NCBI RefSeq assembly: GCF_009865135.1
Contig: NZ_WWGH01000002.1
Location: 1,116,001-1,180,000 of the forward strand
Source of the DNA: Streptomyces sp. SID8374
GTDB taxonomy: Bacteria > Actinomycetota > Actinomycetes > Streptomycetales > Streptomycetaceae
Direction of reading: 5' to 3'
DNA length: 64,000 nt
A program made the translations under genes and the position numbers. This document shows positions 25,900 through 35,143 of this stretch, piece by piece. Below the pieces are notes generated by a model that made no database searches, was not told the origin of the DNA, and worked only from the letters and a program-made list of their open reading frames with translations. Within the stretch, counting starts at the first letter, position 1, and each line of letters opens with the position of its first letter.

Positions 25900-27288
25900 T
25901 CAGCTCCCCGCGCCCCGCACCGCCGCCACCGTCTTGCGGGCCGCCACCAGCACCGGGTCCCACACCGGCGAGAACGGCGGCGCGTAGCCCAGGTCCAGCG
26001 CCGTCATCTGCTCCACGGTCATCCCGGCCGTCAGCGCCACCGCCGCCACGTCCACGCGCTTCGCCGACCCCTCACGGCCCACGATCTGCACCCCGAGCAG
26101 CCGCCCCGTACGCAGCTCCGCGATCATCTTCACCGTCATCGGCTTCGCCCCCGGGTAGTACCCCGCCCGCTGCGTCGACTCGATGGTCGCCGTGACATAC
26201 CGCAGCCCGACCGCCCGGGCGTCCTTCTCCCGCAGCCCGGTCCGGGCGATCTCCAGGTCGCAGACCTTGCTCACCGCCGTACCGACCACACCCGGGAACG
26301 TGCCGTAGCCGCCGCCGACGTTCGACCCGATGACCTGGCCGTGCTTGTTGGCGTGGGTGCCCAGCGCGATGTGGCGCGTGCGGCCCGCCACCAGGTCCAG
26401 GACCTCCACGCAGTCGCCGCCCGCCCAGATGTTCTCGTGGCCCACCGCCCGCATCGCCAGGTCGGTGAGGAGACCGCCGTGCGACCCGACCGTGAGGCCC
26501 GCCTCCCGGGCCAGCTCCGCCTCCGGCTCCACGCCGATCCCGAGGACCACCACATCCGCCGGATAGCTCCGCTCCTCGGTCACCACCTCGCTGGCCCGGC
26601 CGTCGGGACCGGTGAGGATCTTCGTGACCGAGGCGCCGTTGACCGTGGTGATGCCCAGGCCGTCCATCGCCTCGTGGACCAGCTCGCCCATGTCCGGGTC
26701 GAGGGTCGCCATCGGCTGCTCGCCCCGGTTGAGGACGGTCACCTCGAAGCCGCGCTTCAGCATCGCCTCGGCCATCTCGACGCCGATGTACCCGGCGCCG
26801 ACCACGACCGCCCGCCGCCTCTTCCCGGAGCCCACGGCGTCCAGCGAGTCCAGCAGCGCCTGCCCGTCGCCCAGGGTCTGCACCCCGTGCACGCCCGGCG
26901 CGTCGATGCCCGGCAGCTCGGGGCGGACGGGACGGGCCCCGGTGGCGATCACCAGCTTGTCGAAGCCCGTCCAGTAGGAGTCCCCGCTCTCCCGGTCCAG
27001 CGCCCGCACCCGCTGCCCCGCCACGTCGATCTCGGTGGCCTCGGTGCGCATCCGCAGATCGATGTCCCGCTCGCGGTGCTCCTCGGGGGTCCGGGCGATC
27101 AGGTCGTCCGGACCCCCGACGTCCCCGCTCACCCAGTACGGGATGCCGCAGGCGGAGTACGAGGTGAACTCGCCGCGCTCGAAGGCGATGATCTCCAGCT
27201 CGTCCGGCTTCCTCAGCCTGCGGGCCTGCGACGCGGCGGACATGCCCGCCGCGTCGCCGCCGATGACCACGAGTCGCTCCGCTGCCAT
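25900..27288 (-). CDS. FAD-dependent pyridine nucleotide-disulfide oxidoreductase (CoA-disulfide-reductase-like)
   Basis: Flavoprotein of 462 residues with two Rossmann sites: the FAD loop VVIGGDAAGMSAAS near the N-terminus and the NAD(P)H loop VVGAGYIGVEMAE in the middle, plus the WAGGDCVEV FAD motif and a C-terminal dimerisation domain. The single active-site cysteine in SYSACGIPYW (Cys47) matches CoA-disulfide reductases and NADH oxidases/peroxidases rather than two-cysteine reductases. Actual substrate unknown. Start: AAGGGA just before the ATG at 27288; an in-frame ATG at 27321 lacks a binding site. Next gene upstream on the same strand is a DUF4349 lipoprotein, 43 bases away, so the two may be co-transcribed. 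Confidence 0.88.
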   Translation of the reverse strand: MAAERLVVIGGDAAGMSAASQARRLRKPDELEIIAFERGEFTSYSACGIPYWVSGDVGGPDDLIARTPEEHRERDIDLRMRTEATEIDVAGQRVRALDRESGDSYWTGFDKLVIATGARPVRPELPGIDAPGVHGVQTLGDGQALLDSLDAVGSGKRRRAVVVGAGYIGVEMAEAMLKRGFEVTVLNRGEQPMATLDPDMGELVHEAMDGLGITTVNGASVTKILTGPDGRASEVVTEERSYPADVVVLGIGVEPEAELAREAGLTVGSHGGLLTDLAMRAVGHENIWAGGDCVEVLDLVAGRTRHIALGTHANKHGQVIGSNVGGGYGTFPGVVGTAVSKVCDLEIARTGLREKDARAVGLRYVTATIESTQRAGYYPGAKPMTVKMIAELRTGRLLGVQIVGREGSAKRVDVAAVALTAGMTVEQMTALDLGYAPPFSPVWDPVLVAARKTVAAVRGAGS

Positions 27289-27331
27289 TTGGGGTCCCTT
27301 CCGCCGTGTCAGGGAGCCCACGCTACGGCGC

Positions 27332-28345
27332 TCAGGGAGCGGGTGCGGTCTCCGGCTCCGGCTTCGGTGCCGGCGGGGCCGTACGGGCCGTCCGCCGGGC
27401 GCGCAGCACCCGCCACAGCACCAGCAGCAGCGCGGCCGTCACCAGGAACGGGGCGCTCGCGCCGATCGCCACCGCGATCCACCGGAACATCGTCACGAAG
27501 GCGTCCCAGCCGCCGCCCAGCGCGTCCAGGAACCCGGGGTCGTCGTCCTTCCCGCCCTTGCGCGGGGCGTCCGGCTCGCTCAGGTCCAGCGTGATCGTCG
27601 CCAGCGAGGTGCGGTCCTTCAGACCCGACTGCCGGGCCAGCAGCGACTCCAGGTCGGCCTGACGGCTGCTCAGCTCGCCTTCCAGGGCGACGACATCGGT
27701 GAGCTTCTCGGCCTTGTCCATCAGCTCCCGTACGCGGGTCACGCTCGCGCGCTGGGTGGCGATCCGGCTCTCCACGTCGACGACCTGGTCGGTGACGTCC
27801 TTCGCGTTCGAGGAGCGGGAGAGCAGCTTCCCGGCGCCGGTGAGCTTGCGCAGCACCTCCTGGTAGCTGTCCTGCGGCACGCGCAGCACGAGGTGCGAGG
27901 ACTCGTGCCTGTCGTCGATCCGCTCGGTGTTCTCGGTGGCCACCAGGCCCCCGCTCGCCTCCACCGCGCTCCGGGCGGCTGCGGCCGCCTTCGGTGCGCT
28001 CTTCACCTCGACGGAGAGCTCGGTGGTCCGGATGACATGGCTGCCCGCGGCCCCCGGCTTCGGCGCCTTGTCCTGCCGCTCGCCGCTCTTCGCCACCTCG
28101 GGAGCGGCGGAGGCCGCCGAGTCGCCCGGGGCGTACTGCTCGTCCACGAGCCCCTTCTGCGCGCCCGCCTTGATGTCCTTCGCCCCGCTCGCGTCGGACG
28201 CGGTGTTGTCGGAGGCCCCGCAACCGCCGACGAGCAGCACCGCGCCGAGCGCACCCGCCGTCAGAACGGCACGGAGGCGGGAGCGGCGGTGGTGTGCCGC
28301 ACGCGGTGGACGGGCGAGGAAGCGGGCGTCGATATCGCTGTTCAT
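27332..28345 (-). CDS. DUF4349 domain lipoprotein
   Basis: Envelope protein of 337 residues. A basic N-terminus and hydrophobic stretch end in a lipobox (VGGC, Cys42), followed by a disordered Ala/Lys-rich linker and the DUF4349 domain. That domain contains a long helical segment (about 190-250, with heptad-like Leu/Val spacing and LEGELSSRQADLESLLAR, broken here) that looks like a coiled coil, then a single C-terminal membrane helix near 290-320 and a Pro-rich tail. So it seems anchored at both ends. Role unknown. Start: GGGGGGAC precedes the ATG at 28345; an upstream in-frame ATG at 28435 would put 30 polar residues before the signal peptide. Confidence 0.85.
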   Translation of the reverse strand: MNSDIDARFLARPPRAAHHRRSRLRAVLTAGALGAVLLVGGCGASDNTASDASGAKDIKAGAQKGLVDEQYAPGDSAASAAPEVAKSGERQDKAPKPGAAGSHVIRTTELSVEVKSAPKAAAAARSAVEASGGLVATENTERIDDRHESSHLVLRVPQDSYQEVLRKLTGAGKLLSRSSNAKDVTDQVVDVESRIATQRASVTRVRELMDKAEKLTDVVALEGELSSRQADLESLLARQSGLKDRTSLATITLDLSEPDAPRKGGKDDDPGFLDALGGGWDAFVTMFRWIAVAIGASAPFLVTAALLLVLWRVLRARRTARTAPPAPKPEPETAPAP

Positions 28346-28471
28346 AACAGGTCCCCCCAGGACGCGTGTTGATACTGCCGGTTCGACGTGGGCCCTCCCG
28401 AACCGGTTTCCGACCGCAGGTTTCGAAGTGGTCACGGCCGGGACCCGGCAGGCGTTTGAGAGAGTGGACCC

Positions 28472-29959
28472 ATGCAGCGTTCACAGCAGGATGCGGAGCC
28501 GGCCGCGCGCCATGTCGTCGTCATCGGCGGCGGCATCGCCGGACTGGCCGCCGCCCACCGCCTGGTCGCCACCGGCCTGCGGGTCACGCTCCTGGAGGCG
28601 ACGGAGCGGCTGGGCGGCAAGCTCATGACCGGCGAGGTCGCGGGCGTCCGGGTCGACCTCGGCGCCGAGTCGATGCTGGCCCGCCGCCCCGAGGCGGTCT
28701 CCCTGGCCGAGTCGGTCGGCCTCGGCGGCCGACTCCAGCCGCCCGCCACCGCGACCGCCTCCCTCTGGACGCGCGACGCGCTGCGCCCGATGCCCAAGGG
28801 GCACGTGATGGGCGTCCCCGGCGATCCGGCGGCCCTCGACGGGGTGCTGTCGCCCGAAGGCCTCGCCCGGATCGCCGAGGAGCGCGACCTGACCCCGACG
28901 CCCGTCGGCGACGACGTGGCGGTCGGCGCATACGTCGCCGACCGGCTCGGCCGCGAGGTCGTCGACCGGCTGGTGGAGCCCCTCCTCGGCGGGGTCTACG
29001 CGGGCGACGCCTACCGGATCTCGATGCGCGCCGCCGTACCCCAGCTCTTCGAAGCGGTGAAGGAGGGCGGCCCGCTGCTGGAGGCCGTCCGCCGCATCCA
29101 GGAGCGAGCAGCGGCGCGGCAGCAGACCGGGCCCGTCTTCCAGGGCATCGAGGGCGGCATCGGCACCCTGCCGGACGCCGTGGCCGACGCCGTACGGGCC
29201 TCGGGCGGCGCGATCCTCACCGAGACCCCCGTCCTCGGCCTGACCCGTACGGACGCGGGCTGGGCGGTCCGCACCGACACCGGGGTGATCACCGCCGACG
29301 GCATCGTCCTGGCCACCCCGGCCTGGTCCGCCTCCGCCCTGCTCGCCGCCGAGTCCCCGGCCGCCTCCGCCGAGCTGGCCGGCGTCGAGTACGCGTCGAT
29401 GGCCCTGGTCACCCTGGCCTTCCGCCGTACCGACATCGAGGCGTACGAGGCCCTGCGCGGCCGCTCCGGCTTCCTCGTACCGCCGGTCGACGGCCGCACC
29501 ATCAAGGCCTCCACCTTCTCCAGCAACAAGTGGCAGTGGGTGGCCGACGCCGCCCCCGACCTCTTCGTGCTCCGCACCTCCGTCGGCCGGTACGGCGAGG
29601 AGGACCACCTGCACCGCGAGGACGGCGAACTCGTCGCCGTATCCCTGCGCGACCTCCAGGCGGCCACCGGACTCGCCGCCCGCCCGGTCGACAGCGAGGT
29701 CACCCGCTGGATCGGCGGACTGCCGCAGTACCCGGTCGGCCACCACAACCGCGTCGCCCGCATCCGCGACGAGGCGGCGAAACTGCCCGCGCTGCGGGTC
29801 TGCGGCGCCGTCTACGACGGGGTCGGCATCCCCGCCTGCATCGCGAGCGCGCAGCGGGCCGCCGACGAGATCGCGGCGGAGATCGGGGAGAAGATCGCGG
29901 GGGAGATCATCGCCACGCCCACCCTGGTTCAGGGCACCGGGAGCGAGGCGGGACAATAG
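28472..29959 (+). CDS. hemY: Coproporphyrinogen III oxidase / protoporphyrinogen oxidase (HemY, CgoX)
   Basis: FAD enzyme of 495 residues. The N-terminal dinucleotide-binding loop [16 protein letters not shown], the [12 protein letters not shown] motif and the C-terminal [13 protein letters not shown] segment identify the HemY family. In actinobacteria this enzyme is known to oxidise coproporphyrinogen III to coproporphyrin III in the coproporphyrin-dependent haem route, rather than act on protoporphyrinogen. That assignment is supported by the next gene, four bases downstream, which encodes HemQ, the last enzyme of the same route. A GAGAGAG stretch precedes the ATG. Older annotation calls it hemG. 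Confidence 0.93.
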   Translation: MQRSQQDAEPAARHVVVIGGGIAGLAAAHRLVATGLRVTLLEATERLGGKLMTGEVAGVRVDLGAESMLARRPEAVSLAESVGLGGRLQPPATATASLWTRDALRPMPKGHVMGVPGDPAALDGVLSPEGLARIAEERDLTPTPVGDDVAVGAYVADRLGREVVDRLVEPLLGGVYAGDAYRISMRAAVPQLFEAVKEGGPLLEAVRRIQERAAARQQTGPVFQGIEGGIGTLPDAVADAVRASGGAILTETPVLGLTRTDAGWAVRTDTGVITADGIVLATPAWSASALLAAESPAASAELAGVEYASMALVTLAFRRTDIEAYEALRGRSGFLVPPVDGRTIKASTFSSNKWQWVADAAPDLFVLRTSVGRYGEEDHLHREDGELVAVSLRDLQAATGLAARPVDSEVTRWIGGLPQYPVGHHNRVARIRDEAAKLPALRVCGAVYDGVGIPACIASAQRAADEIAAEIGEKIAGEIIATPTLVQGTGSEAGQ

Positions 29960-29963
29960 CCGT

Positions 29964-30692
29964 ATGAGTGCTCCTGAGACTGTGACATCCAGCAAGAGTC
30001 CGAACGCCGGAAAGAAGGCCAAGGACCTCAACGAGGTCATCCGCTACACCCTCTGGTCGGTCTTCAAACTGCGCGACGTACTGCCGCTGGACCGGGCGGG
30101 ATACGCGGACGAGGTCCAGGAGCTGTTCGACCAGCTCGCGGCCAAGGACATCACCGTGCGCGGCACCTACGACGTCTCCGGTCTGCGCGCCGACGCCGAC
30201 CTGATGATCTGGTGGCACGCGGAGACCTCGGACGAGCTCCAGGAGGCCTACAACCTCTTCCGCCGCACCAAGCTCGGCCGCGCTCTGGAACCGGTCTGGT
30301 CGAACATGGCCCTGCACCGGCCCGCCGAGTTCAACAAGTCGCACGTCCCGGCGTTCCTCGCCGACGAGACGCCCCGCGACTACATCAGCGTCTACCCCTT
30401 CGTACGGTCCTACGACTGGTACCTGCTGCCCGACGAGGACCGCCGCCGCATGCTCGCGGACCACGGCAAGATGGCCCGGGGCTACCCGGACGTCCGCGCC
30501 AACACCGTCGCCTCGTTCTCGCTCGGCGACTACGAGTGGATCCTCGCCTTCGAGGCGGACGAGCTGTACCGCATCGTCGACCTGATGCGCCACCTGCGCG
30601 CCTCCGAGGCACGGCTCCACGTGCGCGAGGAGGTCCCGTTCTACACGGGCCGCAGGAAGAGCGTCGCAGACCTGGTGGCCGGGCTCGCATAG
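29964..30692 (+). CDS. hemQ: Coproheme decarboxylase / H2O2-dependent haem synthase (HemQ, ChdC)
   Basis: Chlorite-dismutase-family protein of 242 residues that decarboxylates coproheme to haem b using peroxide, final step of the actinobacterial/Firmicute haem pathway. Visible features: the duplicated ferredoxin-like folds, Tyr144 in [12 protein letters not shown] (candidate radical tyrosine) and His167 in LADHGKM (proximal haem ligand). The arginine required for chlorite breakdown is not recognisable by eye, consistent with HemQ. Four bases separate it from hemY, so the two form an operon ended by a strong hairpin at 30792-30832. The ferrochelatase of the pathway is not in this window. Confidence 0.95.
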   Translation: MSAPETVTSSKSPNAGKKAKDLNEVIRYTLWSVFKLRDVLPLDRAGYADEVQELFDQLAAKDITVRGTYDVSGLRADADLMIWWHAETSDELQEAYNLFRRTKLGRALEPVWSNMALHRPAEFNKSHVPAFLADETPRDYISVYPFVRSYDWYLLPDEDRRRMLADHGKMARGYPDVRANTVASFSLGDYEWILAFEADELYRIVDLMRHLRASEARLHVREEVPFYTGRRKSVADLVAGLA

Positions 30693-30791
30693 CCAGCGAG
30701 TTCCCGCACCACCCCAACCCGGAAGATCAGAAGACGGGCACCAGGCACCGACCGTGCCGCCCGCCGTTCCAGCGACACCGGGTTCGGCTTC

Positions 30792-30832
30792 GGGCCCTGC
30801 CGGAGTGCATTCGCTGCACTCCGGCAGGGCCC
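30792..30832. terminator. Strong bidirectional terminator after hemYQ
   Basis: GGGCCCTGCCGGAGTGCA (30792-30809) pairs with 30815-30832, 18 perfect base pairs around TTCGC. It lies in the 161-base gap between hemQ and the convergent peptidase gene, 22 bases from the end of the latter. Confidence 0.9.
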
Positions 30833-30853
30833 GTCCGCGTTCCTGGAGACCGC

Positions 30854-32419
30854 TCAGTCCAGCGAGACGGGGTTCGGCTCCGCGTGCGGGGCGCACTCCG
30901 CGTCCCCGTCCGGTGTCGCCCCCGTCAGCAGATAGCGCCGCAGATGGTCGTCCACGCAGGTGTTCCCGGCCCCGCCGATGCCGTGCGTCCCGGCGTCCCG
31001 CTCGGTCACGAGCACCGCGCCGCGCAGCCGCCGCTGGAGCTCCAGTGCCCCCTTGTACGGGGTCGCCGCATCGCGCTCCGCCGCCAGGATCAGCACCGGC
31101 GGCAGCTCGCCCCACTCGGTCGAGACGTCAAGCGGCTGCTGCCGGGGCGCGGGCCAGAAGGCGCACGGCAGGTTGGTGAAGGCGTTGTCCCAGGTCTGGA
31201 AGGGCGCGACGGCCGCGAGGTCCGTGTGGTCGCGGTCCCAGACCTCCCACTCCTCGGGCCACGGCGCGTCGTTGCACTCGATCGCGGTGTAGACGGCCCG
31301 GGCGTTCTCGTCGCCCTGCGCCGTGATCGCGCGCGGCGACATCTGGGTGATCAGCGGCTCCGGGTTCCCCCGCACGTACTCGGAGAGGGCGGTCGCCCGC
31401 ATCGCCCAGTAGTCGTCGTAGTACCCGGCCTGGAGGAACGCCGCGTGGAACTGCCCCGGCCCCACATTCCCGCCCGCCGGCTCGGTCGCGAGGCGGGTGC
31501 GCACGTCGTCGTAATGACGCTGTACGGACTCGGGGGTGGTGCCGAGGCCGTAGACGTCGTCGTGCTTGGCGACCCAGCGCCGGAAGTCCTCCCAGCGGGA
31601 CTCGAAGGCCAGCGACTGGTCGAGGTTGGAGCGGTACCAGATCTGCTCGGGGTCCGGATCGACCGCCGAATCGAAGACCATACGGCGTACGCGTGAGGGA
31701 AAGAGGGTCGCGTACAAGGAACCTAGATACGTGCCGTACGAGGCGCCCATGAAGGTCAGCCGCTCGTCCCCGAGCGCCGCCCGCAGCACCTCCAGGTCAC
31801 GCGCGTTGTTGAGCGAGGTGTAGTGGCGCAGCGCCTCGCCCGCGTGCTTCTCGCACCCCCGCGCGTACGCCCGCGCCTGGGCGATCCGCTGCTCCTTGTA
31901 CGCGGCCGTGGGGTGGGCGGGGGAGTCGGTGGGGCTCTGCGCGAAGGCGGCCGGGTCCTGGCAGGAGAGCGGGGCGGAGGCGCCGACGCCGCGCGGGGCG
32001 TAGCCGACCATGTCGTACGCCTCGGCGACCTCCTTCCACTCGGACATCTCGCCCATCAGCGGGAAGGTGATGCTGGAGGCGCCGGGGCCGCCCGGGTTGT
32101 AGACCAAGGAGCCCTGCCGACCGGCCGCCTCGCCGGTTGCCAGGGCGCGGCTGACGGTGAGTTCGATGGTCCGCCCGTCGGGCTCCGCGTAGTCCAGGGG
32201 GACGCTGACGGTGCCGCACTCCAGGGTGTCCGGCAGCTGCTCCTCCTCCGGGCACGCCCCGAAGGAGATCCCGGCGGCTGCCGCGCGGGCCGCCGCCACC
32301 GCCGTACCGCGCTCCTCGGCGGAGGCCGGACCGGGGCCGCCCGATGCGGTGGCGGGGGCGGCGGCCAGGGCGGACAGGACCAGGGAGCCGATCGTTGCGT
32401 ACAGCGGTACTGCTCTCAC
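30854..32419 (-). CDS. Secreted alpha/beta-hydrolase, tripeptidyl-aminopeptidase type
   Basis: Extracellular serine peptidase of 521 residues related to Streptomyces tripeptidyl aminopeptidase and mycelium-associated SlpD/SlpE proteins. A Sec-type signal peptide ends near ATASGG (about residue 26). Catalytic features: oxyanion motif YNPGGPGAS, nucleophile Ser227 in GASYGTYLG, an Asp in ILAAERDAATPYKG and His in DAGTHGIGG. The C-terminal TAP-like domain (from about 415) carries the last two. Paired cysteines suggest disulfides. A secreted aminopeptidase trimming tripeptides from extracellular proteins is the family role. The start is a GTG or ATG at 32419 followed directly by the signal peptide. 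Confidence 0.88.
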   Translation of the reverse strand: MRAVPLYATIGSLVLSALAAAPATASGGPGPASAEERGTAVAAARAAAAGISFGACPEEEQLPDTLECGTVSVPLDYAEPDGRTIELTVSRALATGEAAGRQGSLVYNPGGPGASSITFPLMGEMSEWKEVAEAYDMVGYAPRGVGASAPLSCQDPAAFAQSPTDSPAHPTAAYKEQRIAQARAYARGCEKHAGEALRHYTSLNNARDLEVLRAALGDERLTFMGASYGTYLGSLYATLFPSRVRRMVFDSAVDPDPEQIWYRSNLDQSLAFESRWEDFRRWVAKHDDVYGLGTTPESVQRHYDDVRTRLATEPAGGNVGPGQFHAAFLQAGYYDDYWAMRATALSEYVRGNPEPLITQMSPRAITAQGDENARAVYTAIECNDAPWPEEWEVWDRDHTDLAAVAPFQTWDNAFTNLPCAFWPAPRQQPLDVSTEWGELPPVLILAAERDAATPYKGALELQRRLRGAVLVTERDAGTHGIGGAGNTCVDDHLRRYLLTGATPDGDAECAPHAEPNPVSLD

Positions 32420-32547
32420 GCCGGGACCTCTCTGCGGATGCGGAGAGGGGATGGTGAGGGGCGGGGCGGGTGAAGTACAGCACCGGGCCGGTGTGTTGCG
32501 CGGAACGACCCGGTTGCCGCAGTCTCTTTTACTGTTGGTGATTCAGC

Positions 32548-32627
32548 AGCACTGCTCGTGGTTCAGAAGCACTGCTCGTGGTTCAGAAGCGCCGCTCGTG
32601 GTTCAGGAGCACCGCTCGTGGGTCAGG
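32548..32627. repeat. Four tandem 20-bp repeats at the 3 prime end of the Cys-rich membrane protein gene
   Basis: The unit AGCACTGCTCGTGGTTCAGA occurs twice exactly (32548-32567, 32568-32587) and twice with two or three changes (32588-32607, 32608-32627). Copy 4 contains the stop codon of the minus-strand TIGR04222 gene, and every copy has a TGA in that frame. The first two units contain the small inverted repeat AGCA-C-TGCT. No spacers of constant unique sequence, so not a CRISPR. Likely slipped-strand expansion at the end of a low-complexity gene. Confidence 0.8.
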
Positions 32628-33657
32628 AGCTGCTGCCGCAGCTGGAGCCGCCCGAACTCCCGCAGCTGGACCCTGAGCTCCCGCAGCTGGACCCGCCACC
32701 GCAGCTGGAGCCCGAACCGCCGCAGCCGGACCCGCCGCCGCAGCCACCTCCGCCCCCGCCTCCGCAACTCGTGTGCCCCGGGCCCGCGTCGGCGCACCAG
32801 ACCGTGGTCGCCGCGAAGCCCGACGCCGCCGCCGTACCTCCCACGTACCCCGCCGACCGGCTCCCCGAGAAACCGGACCGCGTCCGCCGGCCCCGCATGT
32901 GCAGCCGGGCCGCCGCGATCAGCTGGGCCTGGAGCACCGGGTCGGGGAGCGCGCGCAGCCCCCGGTTGGCGACGAGGTACGGCGGGGTCAGCAGGTAGGC
33001 GTTCGCGGCCCGGAAGGCGTGTGCGGCCCGGCGGCCCGCCCGGGTGATCCGGTTGGCGGCGGCCGCGGCCACGACGAGCCCGCTGATCCCGCCCAGCAGG
33101 ATGCCGGGCAGCATCTTCAGGACGAACGGGAACGGCATGTCGAACGGGGAGTCGTGCGAAATGTACTGAAGGACCGTGAGCAGGATCGAGACCGGGAGCG
33201 CGGCGAAGCAGCCCACCCCCTGGACCAGTCCCCACCGCCGTACGGGACGGCTGTCGGCGGGCCGGACGAGCAGCCCGCGCTGGGCGAGCCCGTCACCGAT
33301 CTCCTGCACCGCCGGGTGGTGCATCACCGCCTCCCGCACCGCGTGCAGAGCCCCGCTCGGCGCGGTCGACAGCGCCTGGAGCACGGCGCGTTCGACCGGG
33401 TCGTTCGCCTGCGGACGCTGTACGGAGATGATGCCGGGGCCGCCGATGAGGACCCGGCCGTCGGAGTGCAGCGCGGTGAGCGCGGTGTCCGCGACCCTGG
33501 CCGGACCGCCGTTCAGGAACGCCGCCTCGTAGAGGTCGTGGACGGCGGGGGAGGGGCCGGCCGACGGGCGGCGGGACCGGGAGACGATCACCTTCGCGAT
33601 GAGGAGCACGGTGGAGAGGACGACCGCGAGGGTCCACAGCTGGGCGAGCGTGTTCAT
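32623..33657 (-). CDS. TIGR04222-type membrane protein with cysteine-rich C-terminal tail
   Basis: The 344-residue product has one N-terminal membrane helix (about 8-26), a soluble domain (30-140) with the family motif VHDLYEAAFLNGGPARVADTAL, broken here for length, and two further helices (about 143-165 and 178-201). The last 57 residues hold eight cysteines (288, 298, 306, 312, 319, 325, 332, 340), most separated by 5-7 Gly/Ser residues. Five bases upstream lies a DUF692 (MNIO) gene; enzymes of that family are known to oxidise cysteines in peptides, so the tail is a candidate substrate (inference). Start: ATG 33657 with GGGGAAG upstream rather than in-frame 33747. Function of the domain is unknown. 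Confidence 0.85.
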   Translation of the reverse strand: MNTLAQLWTLAVVLSTVLLIAKVIVSRSRRPSAGPSPAVHDLYEAAFLNGGPARVADTALTALHSDGRVLIGGPGIISVQRPQANDPVERAVLQALSTAPSGALHAVREAVMHHPAVQEIGDGLAQRGLLVRPADSRPVRRWGLVQGVGCFAALPVSILLTVLQYISHDSPFDMPFPFVLKMLPGILLGGISGLVVAAAAANRITRAGRRAAHAFRAANAYLLTPPYLVANRGLRALPDPVLQAQLIAAARLHMRGRRTRSGFSGSRSAGYVGGTAAASGFAATTVWCADAGPGHTSCGGGGGGGCGGGSGCGGSGSSCGGGSSCGSSGSSCGSSGGSSCGSSS

Positions 33658-33662
33658 GGCGG

Positions 33663-34952
33663 TCACTTCCCCACGAGGACGGCACGGGCCGCCCGGACGA
33701 TACGGCCGGCCCGGCTCGGCGGCCGGGGCCCGGAGCGGTCCTCCCACCAGTGCGTCAGCCGACGCTGCGCCACGGGGTCGGGGAGGCCGCCCGAGATCAG
33801 GATCCGCTCCACGAAGTCGAGGGCGTCGCGCCGGTAACCACCGCTCATCGGGCGCGACTTGGCGTAGTCGATGAACGCGGCGCGGTAGCCGTCGCCGAGG
33901 ATCTCCGGCAGCTCGGGCGCCACCTTGGCGACGACGTCGGCGCGCTTGGCGGCCAGCGCCCGGCTCTGCACCCGCAGCCGCCGGTGGTCGAAGCCCTCGG
34001 GCGCCGGGGTGCCCGCGACGAGCGCGGAGAGCAGTGCGGTCTGGGCGACGGCGGTACGGTCGCGGGCTCCGGGGGCGGCGGTGCGCGCCGAGGGCGTCGC
34101 CGTACGAGGGCGGGCTCCGCGTGGGTCGGCGGCCCCGGCCCGCAGTGTGGCCCGGATCGTCTCCAGCTCACCGGCCAGCTCCGTACCCGGCGGGAAGGCG
34201 TCGTCGCGCTCCAGCAGCACGCCCGGCGGGTCGACCCGGGAGCGCAGCTCGGCCAGCACGTCGAGGACCGGGGCGGTCACCGGGTGGGCGTGCGTGTCGT
34301 GCCAGACGCCGTCCTTCTCGACCCCGCCCGCCACATGGACGTACGCGATGGCCTCCACCGGCAGTTCGTCCAGCGCCTTCGCCGGGTCCTGGCCGAGGTT
34401 GACGTGGTTGGTGTGCAGGTTGGCCACGTCGATCAGCAGCCGCACCCCGGTCCGGTCGACCAGCTCCGCCAGGAACTGCCCTTCGGTCAGCTCCTCGTCC
34501 GGCCAGGAGATCAGCGCCGCGATGTTCTCCAGGGCCAGCGGCACGGGCAGCGCGTCCTGGGCGATGCGCACGTTCTCGCAGAGCACCTCCAGCGCGTCCC
34601 AGGTGCGGGGCACCGGCAGCAGGTGGCCCGCCTCCAGCCGCGGTGACGCGGCCAGCGGCCCCCCGGCCCGTACGAACGCGATGTGCTCGGTCACCAGCGG
34701 CGTGCCCAGCAGCTCGGCCCGCGCCGCCAGTCCGGCGAGCCGCTCGGCGTCCGGGCGGTCCGCACCGCCCAGGCCGAGCGAGACGCCGTGCGGCACGACC
34801 GTCACGCCCCGCTCCCTCAGACGCACCAGGGAGTCCGGGAGGTGGTCGGCACAGAGGTTCTCCGCCACCGCCTCGACCCAGTCGATCCCCGTGAGCGCCT
34901 CCACCTCGGCCGCGATCTCCGGCCGCCAGCCGATCCCGATGCCCAGCTTCAT
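33663..34952 (-). CDS. DUF692 / MNIO iron-dependent oxidase with fused HvfC-like C-terminal domain
   Basis: Residues 1-275 form a DUF692 TIM barrel with candidate metal ligands His55, His90, Glu142, Asp175, His183, His206, His221/His223 and Glu248, matching the His/Asp/Glu set of multinuclear non-haem iron oxidases such as MbnB and TglH, which modify cysteines of ribosomal peptides. After a variable Pro/Arg linker, residues 300-385 resemble the HvfC/DUF2063 partner domain (helical, [21 protein letters not shown] then the late [11 protein letters not shown], split here). Such partners recruit the precursor. Fusion of enzyme and partner is notable. Start: GGAGGAGGGG precedes ATG 34952. Gap to the Cys-rich membrane protein gene is five bases, so they form an operon. 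Confidence 0.88.
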   Translation of the reverse strand: MKLGIGIGWRPEIAAEVEALTGIDWVEAVAENLCADHLPDSLVRLRERGVTVVPHGVSLGLGGADRPDAERLAGLAARAELLGTPLVTEHIAFVRAGGPLAASPRLEAGHLLPVPRTWDALEVLCENVRIAQDALPVPLALENIAALISWPDEELTEGQFLAELVDRTGVRLLIDVANLHTNHVNLGQDPAKALDELPVEAIAYVHVAGGVEKDGVWHDTHAHPVTAPVLDVLAELRSRVDPPGVLLERDDAFPPGTELAGELETIRATLRAGAADPRGARPRTATPSARTAAPGARDRTAVAQTALLSALVAGTPAPEGFDHRRLRVQSRALAAKRADVVAKVAPELPEILGDGYRAAFIDYAKSRPMSGGYRRDALDFVERILISGGLPDPVAQRRLTHWWEDRSGPRPPSRAGRIVRAARAVLVGK

Positions 34953-35143
34953 GGTGTCCCCCTCCTCCGCTCGGTCCCCGGGGTGATGGCCCCGGGGAGC
35001 GGCGTCCAACCCGAACAGGGGGACGTTCAGAGGAGGATTTGAGGTTCCGGGCGGGCGGGTCTCGGTACGGCATCGGCTGGGAAGGCTGTCTTACGGGAGC
35101 GGCTTCGGAGGCCGCATCACGGCGGAGGGCTTGGCAGAGGGCT

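Noticed and set aside
32548-32627. CRISPR array
   Set aside because: Units follow one another directly without unique spacers; no cas genes nearby.
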